The position numbers and the translations under genes are program-made. Source: Paenibacillus sp. FSL R7-0345 (lineage in GTDB: Bacteria > Bacillota > Bacilli > Paenibacillales > Paenibacillaceae). From it: a DNA stretch of 64,000 nt. Positions 7,647-17,340 of the stretch are shown here, in pieces. The notes under the pieces were generated by a model. That model saw only the letters and a program-made list of their open reading frames with translations. It made no database searches and was not told where the DNA came from. Position 1 is the stretch's first letter. Each line of letters begins with the position of its first letter. The stretch spans positions 2,648,501-2,712,500 of the forward strand of contig NZ_CP152002.1 of NCBI RefSeq assembly GCF_038595055.1. Reading direction: 5' to 3'.

Positions 7647-10600
7647 ATGAAGGAGAAGCATTCAGGTTGGAAAAAGAAGCTGCTTAACGGTACGCTGGCC
7701 GCAGCGGTAGCAGTGCCGCTGCAATTGTTCGCATTCGGGGCCGGACAGGCAGCATACGCCGACGGGCCGACGGATCCCGCACCGTTTATTGAGGCTAAGG
7801 TAGTCAATGAGCACGCCGGCCAGAAAATTCTGTTCGACAATACCCATGCACAGACAGCCGGAGCGGCTGACTGGGTAATTGACGGTGCTTTTTCCGACTT
7901 TGGCAATGCGCTTGCCCAGGAAGGTTATTACGTCAAGGAGCTCCGCAAGACTACTCCGATTACGTCCAGTGATCTTTCCGGCTATGACGTTTTTATCGTG
8001 GCTGAAGCCAACATTCCTTACAAAGCCAGCGAGCAGGCGGCAATGGCGGAATATGTAGAGAATGGCGGCAGCATCTTCTTCATCGGCGACCACTATAACG
8101 CAGACCGTAACAAAAACCGCTGGGACGGCAGCGAGTCCTTTAACGGCTACCGCCGCGGTGCCTGGGACAACCCGGCCAAGGGCATGAGCGCTGAAGAAGC
8201 CGGCTCCGCTGCGATGCAGGGTGTAGTCAGCTCTGACTGGCTGGGGGAAGAGTTCGGCGTACGGTTCCGTTACAACGCACTCGGCGATATTAACGCGAAC
8301 AATATCGTGGCTCCTGCCCAGGCCTTTGGCATTACAACAGGAGTTTCTGCAGTAGCGATGCATGCAGGCTCCACGCTGGCCATCCTTGACCCTACCCGGG
8401 CGAAGGGTATCGTCTATCTGCCGAAAACGAATGCTGCCTGGGGTAACGCTGTGGACCAGGGCGTATACAACGGCGGCGGTGTAGCAGAAGGCCCTTACGT
8501 GGCTGTTGCCAAAAAAGGCGCTGGTAAAGCTGCCTTCATCGGTGACTCTTCACCGGTTGAGGATATCACGCCGAAGTATGTCCGGGAGGATACCGGTGCC
8601 CGGAAAACAACGTACGACGGCTTCAAGGAAGCTGATGATGCTGAGCTTCTGGTGAATACCGTCAACTGGCTCGCCGAGCAGGAGAGCTATACGGATTTCA
8701 CTCAGGTCAGCGGACTGACACTGGATCAGCCGACCCAGCTGCTGCCGTTCGAAGAGCCGGCGCTGTCTACCGAGCCGCAGCCGGAGCCATGGGCTGCACC
8801 GAACGCCGGCTACAAGTGGTATGACCGCACGACCTTTAAAGCAGGTTCCTATGGCGGACCGGCGTCTGCTGCCAATGCGGAGTACAAATTCACGCACCAG
8901 GCTGTGCTGCCGAACGCGCAGAATTTCCAGATCCGCGTCAGTGCGGTTAATATTCCTGCCGGCACCAGCGTATCCGGCTTCCAGCTGGGGATCTACCAGG
9001 TGAGCGGCGGGGCGCAAATTGCCAAGATCCAGAACAGTGATGGTACTTGGCCGGCAAGTTATGGCTACAGCACTAACTTTAGCCTGACTGCCGATCTGAA
9101 CGGCCATGCCTACAAGGATCTGACCGTGCAGATCAAGCCGGGTACAACGGCGGCCTCCAATCTGCGTCTGCGCCAGAATGGAACGAACCTGGTGACCCGG
9201 GCGGTAACGCTCGGCAACGTTCCGGCAGAGCCGCTGCCGGCTGAGGAAGATCCGATCCCGGCGGCGGTACCGATTTCTGAGGCCCGGACCAAGACAGCCG
9301 GATCACTGGTGATGGTAGAGGGGGTTGTGACGACCGAGCCGGGTATATTCGGCGGTCAAACCTTTTATCTGCAGGATGAAACCGGCGGCCTTTATGTCTA
9401 CCAGAGCCAAAGCGGCTTTCATGCCGGTGACAAAGTCAAGGTAACGGCAGCAACAGCACTGTACAATACAGAGCTGGAGCTGACTGAAGTTGTAAAGATT
9501 GAAAAGACCGGCACTACAGCGCTGCCGCAGCCTGTTGCCGCAGCAGCGGTGAATGCAAGTAATCAAGGCCAGCTGCTTCAGCTTAATAATGTGGAAGTAA
9601 CCAATATTATTTCTGCGGCTCCAAGCGGTTCCTTTGAATTCGATGCTGTCGCCAGTGACGGGACCAGCAATCACATTCGGGTAGACGCGCGGACAGGCAT
9701 CACGCAGGACGGCTTCCCTTATACGGAGGGACAGAAGCTGAATATTACGGGCGTTGCCGCGATTTTTAAAGACGTCTTCCAGCTTAAGCCGAGAAGTCTC
9801 GCCGATTTCAGTATCGTGGAAGAGGAAGCTGCTCCGGTAACGGCGGCGAAGCTGTCCGCGGAGCCTAATGCTGCCGGCTGGCTGAACAAGTCAGTAGAAG
9901 TGAGCCTCAAGGCTGATTCCGATGCAGCCCAAATCTATTACTCGCTTAACAGCGGCGCAGAAACCTTGTACAGCACACCGGTGGCCGTGACCGAAGACGG
10001 CCGGCATACGCTGACGTTCCATGCTGTTTCAGCCAAAGGTAAGGCAGAAGCAGCAAAGACATTGAGCCTTAACATTGATACCGCGCTGCCAACAGCGGAG
10101 CTGACAGAATCCGGACATGCAGTTGGCGATGTAGCAGAGGAAGCCCAGCTAAAGTTTGAGCTGGCTGCCGAAGATAAGCTCTCGGGCGTTGCTGCGAAGC
10201 AGCTTTTGCTGGATGGTCAGCCGGTTGCTGAAGGACAGACACTGAGTGCAGCGGCACTGGGTGCCGGTTTCCACGTAGTAAAATACATTGTGAGTGATGT
10301 AGCGGGCAACGCTGCCGAGAAGAGCTACACCTTCCAGATTACAGGCGGAGCCGTTCTGGCAACAGACAAGCCTGGACAAGCAGTGCTGTCCTCGAACAGC
10401 GGTCACAGCAACGGACTGAGCGACGGTAACTTTACTGTGACGATGGATCTCTGGTGGGGGAATAATGCTACCAGCTACAAGCTGTATGAGAACGGCACGC
10501 TGATCGATTCCAAGCAGCTGAAGGATGCTTCTCCGTCTGCCCAGACGGCCAGCACAGCTGTTCAAGGCAAAGCGGACGGTACTTATGTATACACAGCAGA

Positions 10601-10943
10601 GCTGACTAACAAATACGGCACGACCAAGAGCCAGCAACTCACGGTGACGATCCGTGATGCTGCTCCAGGCAAGCCGGTACTTTCCCATGACAACTGGGAC
10701 GGAGACGGCTCTTATAAAGTGACGATGAATCTGTGGTGGGGCACTAACGCTACAGAGTACCGCCTGTATGAGAACGGTCAGCTGATCGACACGCAGGCGC
10801 TGAACGCCAATACGCCTGCAGCGCAGAGTGCAGTAACTGCCATCAGCGGCCGGTCTACCGGTGTATATGAATACCGGGCAGAGCTGGTTAATGCAGCGGG
10901 CGAGACTGTGAGTGACATTATTAAGGTAACCGTCAGCCAGTAA
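7647..10943 (+). CDS. Large secreted multidomain protein (GATase-like, OB-fold, Ig-like, chitinase-type repeats)
   Basis: A 1098-residue exported protein. I place the start at the ATG at 7647, 6 bases after AAGGAGG. Residues 1-39 are a signal peptide (basic start, apolar core, cleavage near AYADG). Residues about 50-350 look like a class I glutamine-amidotransferase-like fold (YDVFIVAE, then [19 protein letters not shown]). About 535-730 holds OB-fold modules of the kind found in extracellular nucleases ([22 protein letters not shown]). About 730-900 are two Ig-like or chitobiase-like modules. Residues 908-1003 and 1007-1098 are a tandem pair of modules sharing NLWWG or DLWWG, then Y(K/R)LYENG.LID, known from Bacillota chitinases. 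There is no anchor, so it is probably released. Its catalytic activity is not identifiable by eye. Confidence 0.8.
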   Translation: MKEKHSGWKKKLLNGTLAAAVAVPLQLFAFGAGQAAYADGPTDPAPFIEAKVVNEHAGQKILFDNTHAQTAGAADWVIDGAFSDFGNALAQEGYYVKELRKTTPITSSDLSGYDVFIVAEANIPYKASEQAAMAEYVENGGSIFFIGDHYNADRNKNRWDGSESFNGYRRGAWDNPAKGMSAEEAGSAAMQGVVSSDWLGEEFGVRFRYNALGDINANNIVAPAQAFGITTGVSAVAMHAGSTLAILDPTRAKGIVYLPKTNAAWGNAVDQGVYNGGGVAEGPYVAVAKKGAGKAAFIGDSSPVEDITPKYVREDTGARKTTYDGFKEADDAELLVNTVNWLAEQESYTDFTQVSGLTLDQPTQLLPFEEPALSTEPQPEPWAAPNAGYKWYDRTTFKAGSYGGPASAANAEYKFTHQAVLPNAQNFQIRVSAVNIPAGTSVSGFQLGIYQVSGGAQIAKIQNSDGTWPASYGYSTNFSLTADLNGHAYKDLTVQIKPGTTAASNLRLRQNGTNLVTRAVTLGNVPAEPLPAEEDPIPAAVPISEARTKTAGSLVMVEGVVTTEPGIFGGQTFYLQDETGGLYVYQSQSGFHAGDKVKVTAATALYNTELELTEVVKIEKTGTTALPQPVAAAAVNASNQGQLLQLNNVEVTNIISAAPSGSFEFDAVASDGTSNHIRVDARTGITQDGFPYTEGQKLNITGVAAIFKDVFQLKPRSLADFSIVEEEAAPVTAAKLSAEPNAAGWLNKSVEVSLKADSDAAQIYYSLNSGAETLYSTPVAVTEDGRHTLTFHAVSAKGKAEAAKTLSLNIDTALPTAELTESGHAVGDVAEEAQLKFELAAEDKLSGVAAKQLLLDGQPVAEGQTLSAAALGAGFHVVKYIVSDVAGNAAEKSYTFQITGGAVLATDKPGQAVLSSNSGHSNGLSDGNFTVTMDLWWGNNATSYKLYENGTLIDSKQLKDASPSAQTASTAVQGKADGTYVYTAELTNKYGTTKSQQLTVTIRDAAPGKPVLSHDNWDGDGSYKVTMNLWWGTNATEYRLYENGQLIDTQALNANTPAAQSAVTAISGRSTGVYEYRAELVNAAGETVSDIIKVTVSQ

Positions 10944-10963
10944 TGTGCTGGGAAGTGTTAGAG

Positions 10964-10992
10964 GAGCAGCCGGATCATCGGCTGCTCTTTTT
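10964..10992 (+). terminator. Terminator between the two large secreted-protein genes
   Basis: A perfect 9-bp stem GAGCAGCCG / CGGCTGCTC around GATCAT, then TTTTT. It separates the two genes into independent transcripts. Confidence 0.9.
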
Positions 10993-11155
10993 ATTTGCGG
11001 CACCCTTGTAGAGCTTATATTACTTTATTGTTAAATACGTTAATTAAAATTTTACACCATTCTGATCCCCGCTTAATAAACGCCTCGTATACTTTTGAAA
11101 GTGCCGAAATTTGGAACGATGAGGGTTACTAGACCAATACGGGGAGTGTGCATCA

Positions 11156-14100
11156 TTGAAAAGTCAACCGAGAGGTAAACGTTTATTCTCAGGCGTAGTT
11201 GCCGGTACCCTGATGATGGGGGCCGTAGCTCCGGGCAGTTACGCAGCGGAATTGGAAGCAGTACAAAATCAGCCGCTGCCGGCAAGTGTTCTGAACACAA
11301 TTAATGAGCAGCTCCTTACGGAGGACTCCGCAGAAGCAGCATCCGTTACTGCTGCCGTGTATGCAGATCCCGTGCAGCCGGGCGGCTTGCTGATTACCGA
11401 GCTGGTGCCGGATACAGCTAACTTCAACAAGGCGGATGCCTATGAATTTGTCGAGGTGTATAACAATACCGACAGTGCAGTGAATTTCAAAGATTATTAT
11501 TTCTTCTATAATAATAAAGATAATTGGATGTATGACCAGGATGCTGTGATTCCAGCCCATAGCAGCATTGTGTTTTGGGTAATGAACGGCACGAATGAGG
11601 AGCTTACAGCAGAGCAGTTTAACACTAATTTTAACGTGGCGCTGCAGGAGGGCGTGAATCTGTTCCGGATTAACGGCGGCGGCGGAATGGCTAATACTGC
11701 TGCGCGGAATCTGCAGATCGTCTCCCGGGCGAATGATCAAACGATTATTTCTGTTACCTATCAGAAAGAGCAGGTCAAAGAGAATAAAGGCATTATTTTT
11801 GGTTATCCTTCTGCGGGCGGTACGGATATGACTCTACTGCCGGAATCCGGCACTATCGATGCTACTCCGGGCACAATCCTTGCCAGCCAGCTGCCGGCTG
11901 CTGAAGAGCAGAAACCGGAGATCGTACATGTTCCTGCGGTAAGCACCGATCCGGCCGATCTGGAGATTCAGGCAACGATCAGCAACCTGCAGACTGATGG
12001 CAGCACAGCCGCACCGGCGGTAGAGCTTCTGTACCGCACGGAATCACAGCAGCGGGAAACGGTTGTCACCATGACCAAAGTCAGCGGAGAGGTGTACAAA
12101 GGTGTAATTCCGGCTGCGGCTCTGGAAGAACCGGAGCTGCATTACAGCATCCGCGTCAAAAACGCCGTCGAAAGCTATTCGGTCCATGTGAATCTGCCTG
12201 ATTACAACAATGACGCTGTGCCGCCGCTGCTGATTACCGAGCTGCTGCCGAATTCAAGCAATGTAGCCGGGACAAGCAGCGATGCGTTTGAATTTATCGA
12301 GGTGTACAATAACACGGATCAGCCGGTCGATTTTAAAAATTACAAGGTGTATTACCGCTACCCCGATAAAGGAACGGCTGCTGATGTGAAGTGGCCTTCT
12401 ACCGAAGAGAGCCTGATCATTCCTGCACAGCAGTCGGTGGTCTTCTGGATCATTAACAGTGCGAACACAGCGTATACGGTAAGTGATTTTAACACAGCGT
12501 TCCAGACTAATCTTGAGCTCGGCACGAATCTGTTCCAGATTAAAAGCGATGGCATGGCCAACTCGGGCCGCCGGGCAATCGTGATCAAGAGCAACACTGA
12601 GAAGGACATCTCCTCCGCTTATTATGATGCTGACACGCTTTATAGCGGCGGCTCGAAAGGTGATGAGACAAAGGAGAATAAGGCGCTTCTCTATAAATAT
12701 CCGGTGAACGGTACGGATAAAATGCTGAAGATCAGCTCTGGCGCTGCTACCCCGACTCCCGGTAAGGCTGAAGCCTTCCAGGTGCCGGCAACCCCGTTGC
12801 ATGTTGAGCCAGATACTGTGCCTCCTACGGTTGACGATCTGACGGATGTTACCGAGATCGACCAGTCCAAGGGGCTTGAGCTGAAAGCTTTTGCCGATGA
12901 TGACAAAGATATCCGGTCTGTAGAGGTTCATATCGCCACCGACAAGAAGCCGGAATACGTATCGTATAACCTGTCCCAGGACTATAACGATACGCTGTAC
13001 CACCACAAGCTGTCCTCAGCTGATCTGATCGGCAGAACAGAGGTCCGTTATTATTACACGGTTTCTGACGGCACCAATGTCACAGAGTCTCCAGTCTATA
13101 CGGTAAAAATCACCGGCGGCCCCGACCAGTCGGCCCTCCGTCTGAATCTCAAGGATGACAGCCTGGTCAGCGGCAAAGTTACTGTAAAAGGAACCTCCGC
13201 TGCAGCCAAGCCTGAAGAGCTGGCCCTGCAAATCGACAGTAAGGCAGTGGATGCCGCAGACACTTATGTCTCATTGGAAAATGATGCTTATTTCGTCTTT
13301 GACGCCAAAAATGTAGATTACTATTTTAAAAACGGAATTACGATGGGACCTGAGGAACTGGGCGATGCCAGCATCCTGTATACTTTCATGGACCCGATTA
13401 CTTCCTACACTACACTGTCTTTCCCGATTAAGGCAGCTGCTCTGAAGTCTGGACCGGACAATACCATCTACATCCGGGCAGGCTCCAAGTCATCGCCGTT
13501 TGATCCGCGTCCTGAAGAGAATAAAGATGATTTTGAGATTAAAAATGTGCGTCTCCTGCTGGCTGACGGTACAGAAATCCTGGACCCTGCCTACGCTGAA
13601 CGCGACAAAGAAATCAAAATGGGCGACAGCGCCGGCAAACACGAATCGATCGGGTTCCAGTTCAATCTGAATCAAGAGCTGCTGGAGTCTAAATCCTTTG
13701 ACTGGGATACTACAGCCTGGAGCGATGGCCCGCATAGCTTGTCATTGTTGCAGGACGGGGAAAAGATCGAGTCATCTGTGATCGTAGATAATACGGCACC
13801 CGTAATCCAGCCGAATATTAAAGACGGGGAGACGTACCGCGGCCAGTTTGAAATTAAAGCTGATGTTACAGATGAGTACGCGGGAGTAAGCGAAGTTAAG
13901 GTCAAGCTGGACGGTAATGCGATCATGCTGCCGTATCAGTCGAGCTCCGGCCAGTTATCTGCTGGCGGACATACCCTGCAGATAACCGCTGTGGACCTGG
14001 CCGGCAACAAAGCCGAACAAATCGTACAGTTCAATGTGCCGGACGAAAATCCGCTTGCGCCGCAATTGATCGCTCCGGGTGATGACGAAGCAGCTGTTGG

Positions 14101-16978
14101 AACAAGTCCTGAGCTGAAGGTGAAGGTAGAGGACCCGACTGGTGACGACATGCACGTTACTTACTATAAGGGCTTCAAGTATGACGGTGAACATCCGGAG
14201 CTGGGCTTCAGCGGCTACAAAAATGCTTCCGATACCGAGCCGCCTAAACAGCAGGTACCTGCGGGCGAAGCCGCATTGACGGGCGAAGAATATTCGGTTA
14301 TCAGCTCGGTGGACGGGGATTATCTCGTTAACGATTCTGTAGAGCAGTTTCCTTATCAGCGTTATGAAATTAAGCTGGATGAGTCTGTGTCTGAAAAGGA
14401 CCGCGTGGATGTGGAATGGAAGGGTAACTCTTTACCGGGCCGTAAGGTCAGCCTGTATGCCTGGAATCCTGCGGCAGAAAGCTGGAAGCTGCTGGATTAC
14501 AAGATTGCCGGGGATCCTGATTTTACCCTGAGCGCAACTGTGCTGGCAGGCGAGTACAACCAAAATAACAGCATTTCCGTTATGGTGCAGGATGAGATTG
14601 CCAAGACAGATACTCCTGCAACGGTGACTGAAGACACCTATGATTATACGTTTGTATGGATGTCGGATACCCAGTACTATTCGCAGAGCTATCCTTACAT
14701 CTATGAGAAAAATGTGCAGTGGATCGCCGACAACAAGGACAATCTCAATGTGAAGTATGTTATCCACACCGGTGACCTGGTGGACAAGTCGTATCAGGAA
14801 TATCAGTGGCTGGAAGCCGACAAAAACATGGCTGTTCTGGAGGATGCGGGCATCCCATACGGCGTCCTGGCCGGGAATCATGATGTCGGTCACCAGACGG
14901 GGGATTATACGGAGTTCTGGAAGTATTTTGGCGAGTGGAGATTCAAGAATCTTCCGGGCTACGGCGGTACCTATAACAATAATATGGGGCATTATGACCT
15001 GATATCTGCAGGAGGCAACGACTACGTCATTGTATATATGGGCTGGGGTCTGGGAGACGAAGAGATCGGCTGGATGAATGAGATCGTCGCCCGCTATCCG
15101 GAGCGTAAAGCGATTCTGGCGCTGCATGAGTACCTGCTCGTTTCCAATAACCGTGCGCCGATTGCCGATCAGATTTTTGAAAAAGTGGTGAAGCCGAACA
15201 AAAACGTCATTGCTGCGTTATCCGGCCACTATCATGACGCCGAGCTGAAGGTGGATCAGCTGGACGATAACGGTGACGGCGTGCCTGACCGCAGCGTGTA
15301 TCAGATGCTGGCCGATTACCAGGGGGCGCCTGAAGGCGGTCTCGGGTACATCCGTCTGCTGCAGTTCGATACTGCGGGCAACAAGCTGCATGTGAAGACA
15401 TACTCACCATATCTTGACGATTATAACTACTACGATGAGCCGGAATATCCCGGCAAAGACGAGTTCACACTGGATCTGGACCTTCAGCCGGTGACGAAGC
15501 GTGTAGCCACAGACTATATCGGGATAAAAGTCTACACAGATCAGGAAATTTCTGCACAAAAGGTTGTAGCCAGCGGTTCTGAGGTTACAGCAGCATGGAA
15601 CGGTCTGAATCCGGACAGCTACTATCAATGGTATGTAAAAGCGGAAGATCAGCATTCCGGTTCGGTGTTGTCCGATATTTGGGGCTTCTATACCGGCAAG
15701 CAGGAGATTCCGGTAGAAACACCAAAACCGGAAGTGACACCAACACCTGAGGTGACACCCGCGCCTGAAGCAACACCGGCACCGGGCGGTGTGACCACAC
15801 CGGCTACGCCTTCGCCGACAGCAACACCGGCTCCTGCCGTTCAGGGAAGCTTGACGCTGGAGAAGAACAGCGAAGGTGTTTATAAGGCTGATCAGGCTGC
15901 GCTGAGCAAACTGGTGGATGAGTCCGCAAATGGTGAAATTAACCTTGAGCTTAGCGCTGCAGATGGACAAGCGAAGCTGCAGCTGGATGCTGCTGCCTTG
16001 AAGCTGGCTGTAAGCAAGCAGGTTGCACTGCGCATTTCGGCTGCGGGTATGGAGCTGTCCATCCCGGCGGGCTCGCTGCCTGAGCTGGCAGACGGTACAC
16101 AGACCGTTCTGCTCAATGTGGATACCTCCATGACAGATGCGCTTAAGCAGGCGGTTCTGTCTGCAGGCGGCAGCTCAAGCGAATACAAGGAGCCGCAGGC
16201 AGTGATCACACTGGAATTGAGTACCGTGAGCAACGGTAATCCAACAGCGGTTCATCAGCTGAAGGGTAAAGTAAGGGTAACTATTCCACTTACAGCCCAG
16301 CAGCGCAGCGCCATCGATTCCGATTATGCCGGCGTGTACTACTTGAACAACGGCCAACTGAAGTACATGGGCGGCGAGCTGAAAGCTGGCGGATTCGAGT
16401 TCACAACTAACCACTTCTCTACCTTTGCCGTCGCAGAATACCATAAACAGTTCAGCGATACTGCAGGCCATTGGGCTGAGAGCTACATCTCCAAGCTGGC
16501 CGCCAAGCATGTCGCGACAGGTGTCGATGCTACTCATTATCAGCCGCAGGCCGGATTAACGAGAGCGGACTTTGCGGTGCTGGCTGTTCGCGCACTGGGG
16601 CTGGAAGCTGCGGGAGCAAGCACCTTTACGGATGTAGCTGCCAATGCTTATTACGCAGCGGCTGTTGCTAAAGCGGCTGAGCTCGGCTTCATCCAGGGGG
16701 CCGGCGGCAAGTTCCGGCCGCAGGATGAGATTACCCGCGAAGAAGCAGCTGTTATACTCAGCAGAATGCTGGAGTATAAAGGCGGAGCTCAAGCAGCGGC
16801 TTCTGCTGCGCCAAGCTTCAAGGATGCAGCTGACATTGCTGCATGGGCAGCGCAGGCAGTCGGCGAGCTGCAAGCGAAGGGCCTGCTCAGCGGCAAAGCC
16901 GATAACCGCTTTGACCCGCAAGCCGGGGTTACGCGTGCGGAAATGGCTAAGCTGTTGTACAGCTTTATGCAGCTGTAG
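11156..16978 (+). CDS. S-layer-anchored lamin-tail / metallophosphoesterase surface protein
   Basis: A 1940-residue cell-surface protein starting with TTG, 9 bases after GGGGAG. Residues 1-30 are a signal peptide. Two lamin-tail domains lie near 76-250 and 357-545; each starts GLLITEL or PLLITELLP and contains F(V/I)EVYNNTD. Several Ig-like modules follow to about 965. Residues about 1162-1440 are a calcineurin-like metallophosphoesterase with all metal motifs: SDTQ near 1169, GDLVD near 1206, GNHD near 1240 and GHYHD near 1357. Next come an FnIII-like module, a Thr/Pro linker near 1519-1562, a beta-rich module, and three SLH repeats at about 1763-1940 (the first begins FSDTAGHWAE). SLH repeats bind pyruvylated wall polymer. 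The substrate is unknown; extracellular phosphodiesters or nucleotides are plausible. Confidence 0.92.
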   Translation: MKSQPRGKRLFSGVVAGTLMMGAVAPGSYAAELEAVQNQPLPASVLNTINEQLLTEDSAEAASVTAAVYADPVQPGGLLITELVPDTANFNKADAYEFVEVYNNTDSAVNFKDYYFFYNNKDNWMYDQDAVIPAHSSIVFWVMNGTNEELTAEQFNTNFNVALQEGVNLFRINGGGGMANTAARNLQIVSRANDQTIISVTYQKEQVKENKGIIFGYPSAGGTDMTLLPESGTIDATPGTILASQLPAAEEQKPEIVHVPAVSTDPADLEIQATISNLQTDGSTAAPAVELLYRTESQQRETVVTMTKVSGEVYKGVIPAAALEEPELHYSIRVKNAVESYSVHVNLPDYNNDAVPPLLITELLPNSSNVAGTSSDAFEFIEVYNNTDQPVDFKNYKVYYRYPDKGTAADVKWPSTEESLIIPAQQSVVFWIINSANTAYTVSDFNTAFQTNLELGTNLFQIKSDGMANSGRRAIVIKSNTEKDISSAYYDADTLYSGGSKGDETKENKALLYKYPVNGTDKMLKISSGAATPTPGKAEAFQVPATPLHVEPDTVPPTVDDLTDVTEIDQSKGLELKAFADDDKDIRSVEVHIATDKKPEYVSYNLSQDYNDTLYHHKLSSADLIGRTEVRYYYTVSDGTNVTESPVYTVKITGGPDQSALRLNLKDDSLVSGKVTVKGTSAAAKPEELALQIDSKAVDAADTYVSLENDAYFVFDAKNVDYYFKNGITMGPEELGDASILYTFMDPITSYTTLSFPIKAAALKSGPDNTIYIRAGSKSSPFDPRPEENKDDFEIKNVRLLLADGTEILDPAYAERDKEIKMGDSAGKHESIGFQFNLNQELLESKSFDWDTTAWSDGPHSLSLLQDGEKIESSVIVDNTAPVIQPNIKDGETYRGQFEIKADVTDEYAGVSEVKVKLDGNAIMLPYQSSSGQLSAGGHTLQITAVDLAGNKAEQIVQFNVPDENPLAPQLIAPGDDEAAVGTSPELKVKVEDPTGDDMHVTYYKGFKYDGEHPELGFSGYKNASDTEPPKQQVPAGEAALTGEEYSVISSVDGDYLVNDSVEQFPYQRYEIKLDESVSEKDRVDVEWKGNSLPGRKVSLYAWNPAAESWKLLDYKIAGDPDFTLSATVLAGEYNQNNSISVMVQDEIAKTDTPATVTEDTYDYTFVWMSDTQYYSQSYPYIYEKNVQWIADNKDNLNVKYVIHTGDLVDKSYQEYQWLEADKNMAVLEDAGIPYGVLAGNHDVGHQTGDYTEFWKYFGEWRFKNLPGYGGTYNNNMGHYDLISAGGNDYVIVYMGWGLGDEEIGWMNEIVARYPERKAILALHEYLLVSNNRAPIADQIFEKVVKPNKNVIAALSGHYHDAELKVDQLDDNGDGVPDRSVYQMLADYQGAPEGGLGYIRLLQFDTAGNKLHVKTYSPYLDDYNYYDEPEYPGKDEFTLDLDLQPVTKRVATDYIGIKVYTDQEISAQKVVASGSEVTAAWNGLNPDSYYQWYVKAEDQHSGSVLSDIWGFYTGKQEIPVETPKPEVTPTPEVTPAPEATPAPGGVTTPATPSPTATPAPAVQGSLTLEKNSEGVYKADQAALSKLVDESANGEINLELSAADGQAKLQLDAAALKLAVSKQVALRISAAGMELSIPAGSLPELADGTQTVLLNVDTSMTDALKQAVLSAGGSSSEYKEPQAVITLELSTVSNGNPTAVHQLKGKVRVTIPLTAQQRSAIDSDYAGVYYLNNGQLKYMGGELKAGGFEFTTNHFSTFAVAEYHKQFSDTAGHWAESYISKLAAKHVATGVDATHYQPQAGLTRADFAVLAVRALGLEAAGASTFTDVAANAYYAAAVAKAAELGFIQGAGGKFRPQDEITREEAAVILSRMLEYKGGAQAAASAAPSFKDAADIAAWAAQAVGELQAKGLLSGKADNRFDPQAGVTRAEMAKLLYSFMQL

Positions 16979-16994
16979 GATTACAGGTTTTGAG

Positions 16995-17024
16995 GCAGAC
17001 CGGAGGGGTTCCGGTCTGCTTTTT
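16995..17024 (+). terminator. Terminator after the SLH protein gene
   Basis: Stem GCAGACCGG / CCGGTCTGC with a 7-base loop, followed by TTTTT. Confidence 0.92.
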
Positions 17025-17029
17025 CTATT

Positions 17030-17214
17030 TAGTTGGATTTTCGCTGCTTAATTTAAGGATTTTCCTGTAATTCATATCATTAGGTGGAAAAACGCTGCTT
17101 ATTTCAACTGAAAACCCCCGATGGACGCAAAAACAGTGAAATTAAGTGTCGTTTTTCCAACTAGAGTCCCCTCCCATTGCTATTCAACCAATTAGTTGCC
17201 GATTTTCCACTTAG
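17030..17214. repeat. Four-unit inverted repeat array, copy A
   Basis: Four diverged copies of a unit of about 26 bp lie at 17030-17055 and 17081-17106 (minus orientation), then 17137-17164 and 17190-17214 (plus orientation). Plus-strand consensus is roughly AAATTAAGTGYCGWTTTTCC followed by AACTAG. Start-to-start spacing is 51, 56 and 53 bases. The two-minus, two-plus order gives nested inverted symmetry. The same unit, order and spacing recur at 48645-48832. It occupies the gap between the SLH gene and the WG-repeat gene and encodes no evident protein. The rest of the gap, to 17340, shows only the next gene's ribosome binding site. Confidence 0.8.
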
Positions 17215-17340
17215 TTTGATTAGCAATAAGGCCAGTCTGCCCGCCAGTCTCCTAAACCCTGCAACTATTTCACAATCCAAGCGTCTAATAGGGGGTATTC
17301 CAATATCATCCAAATAAACGTGTTCTAACAGGAGGATTAT

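Noticed and set aside
12254..13006. Open minus-strand frame of 250 codons
   Set aside because: It is antisense to the second lamin-tail domain of the SLH protein and has no recognisable features.
17030..17214. Possible CRISPR array, because of regular repeats at about 52-base steps
   Set aside because: Only four units, diverged in sequence, in opposing orientations, with no cas gene nearby; the same pattern is at 48645 with no array-like extension.
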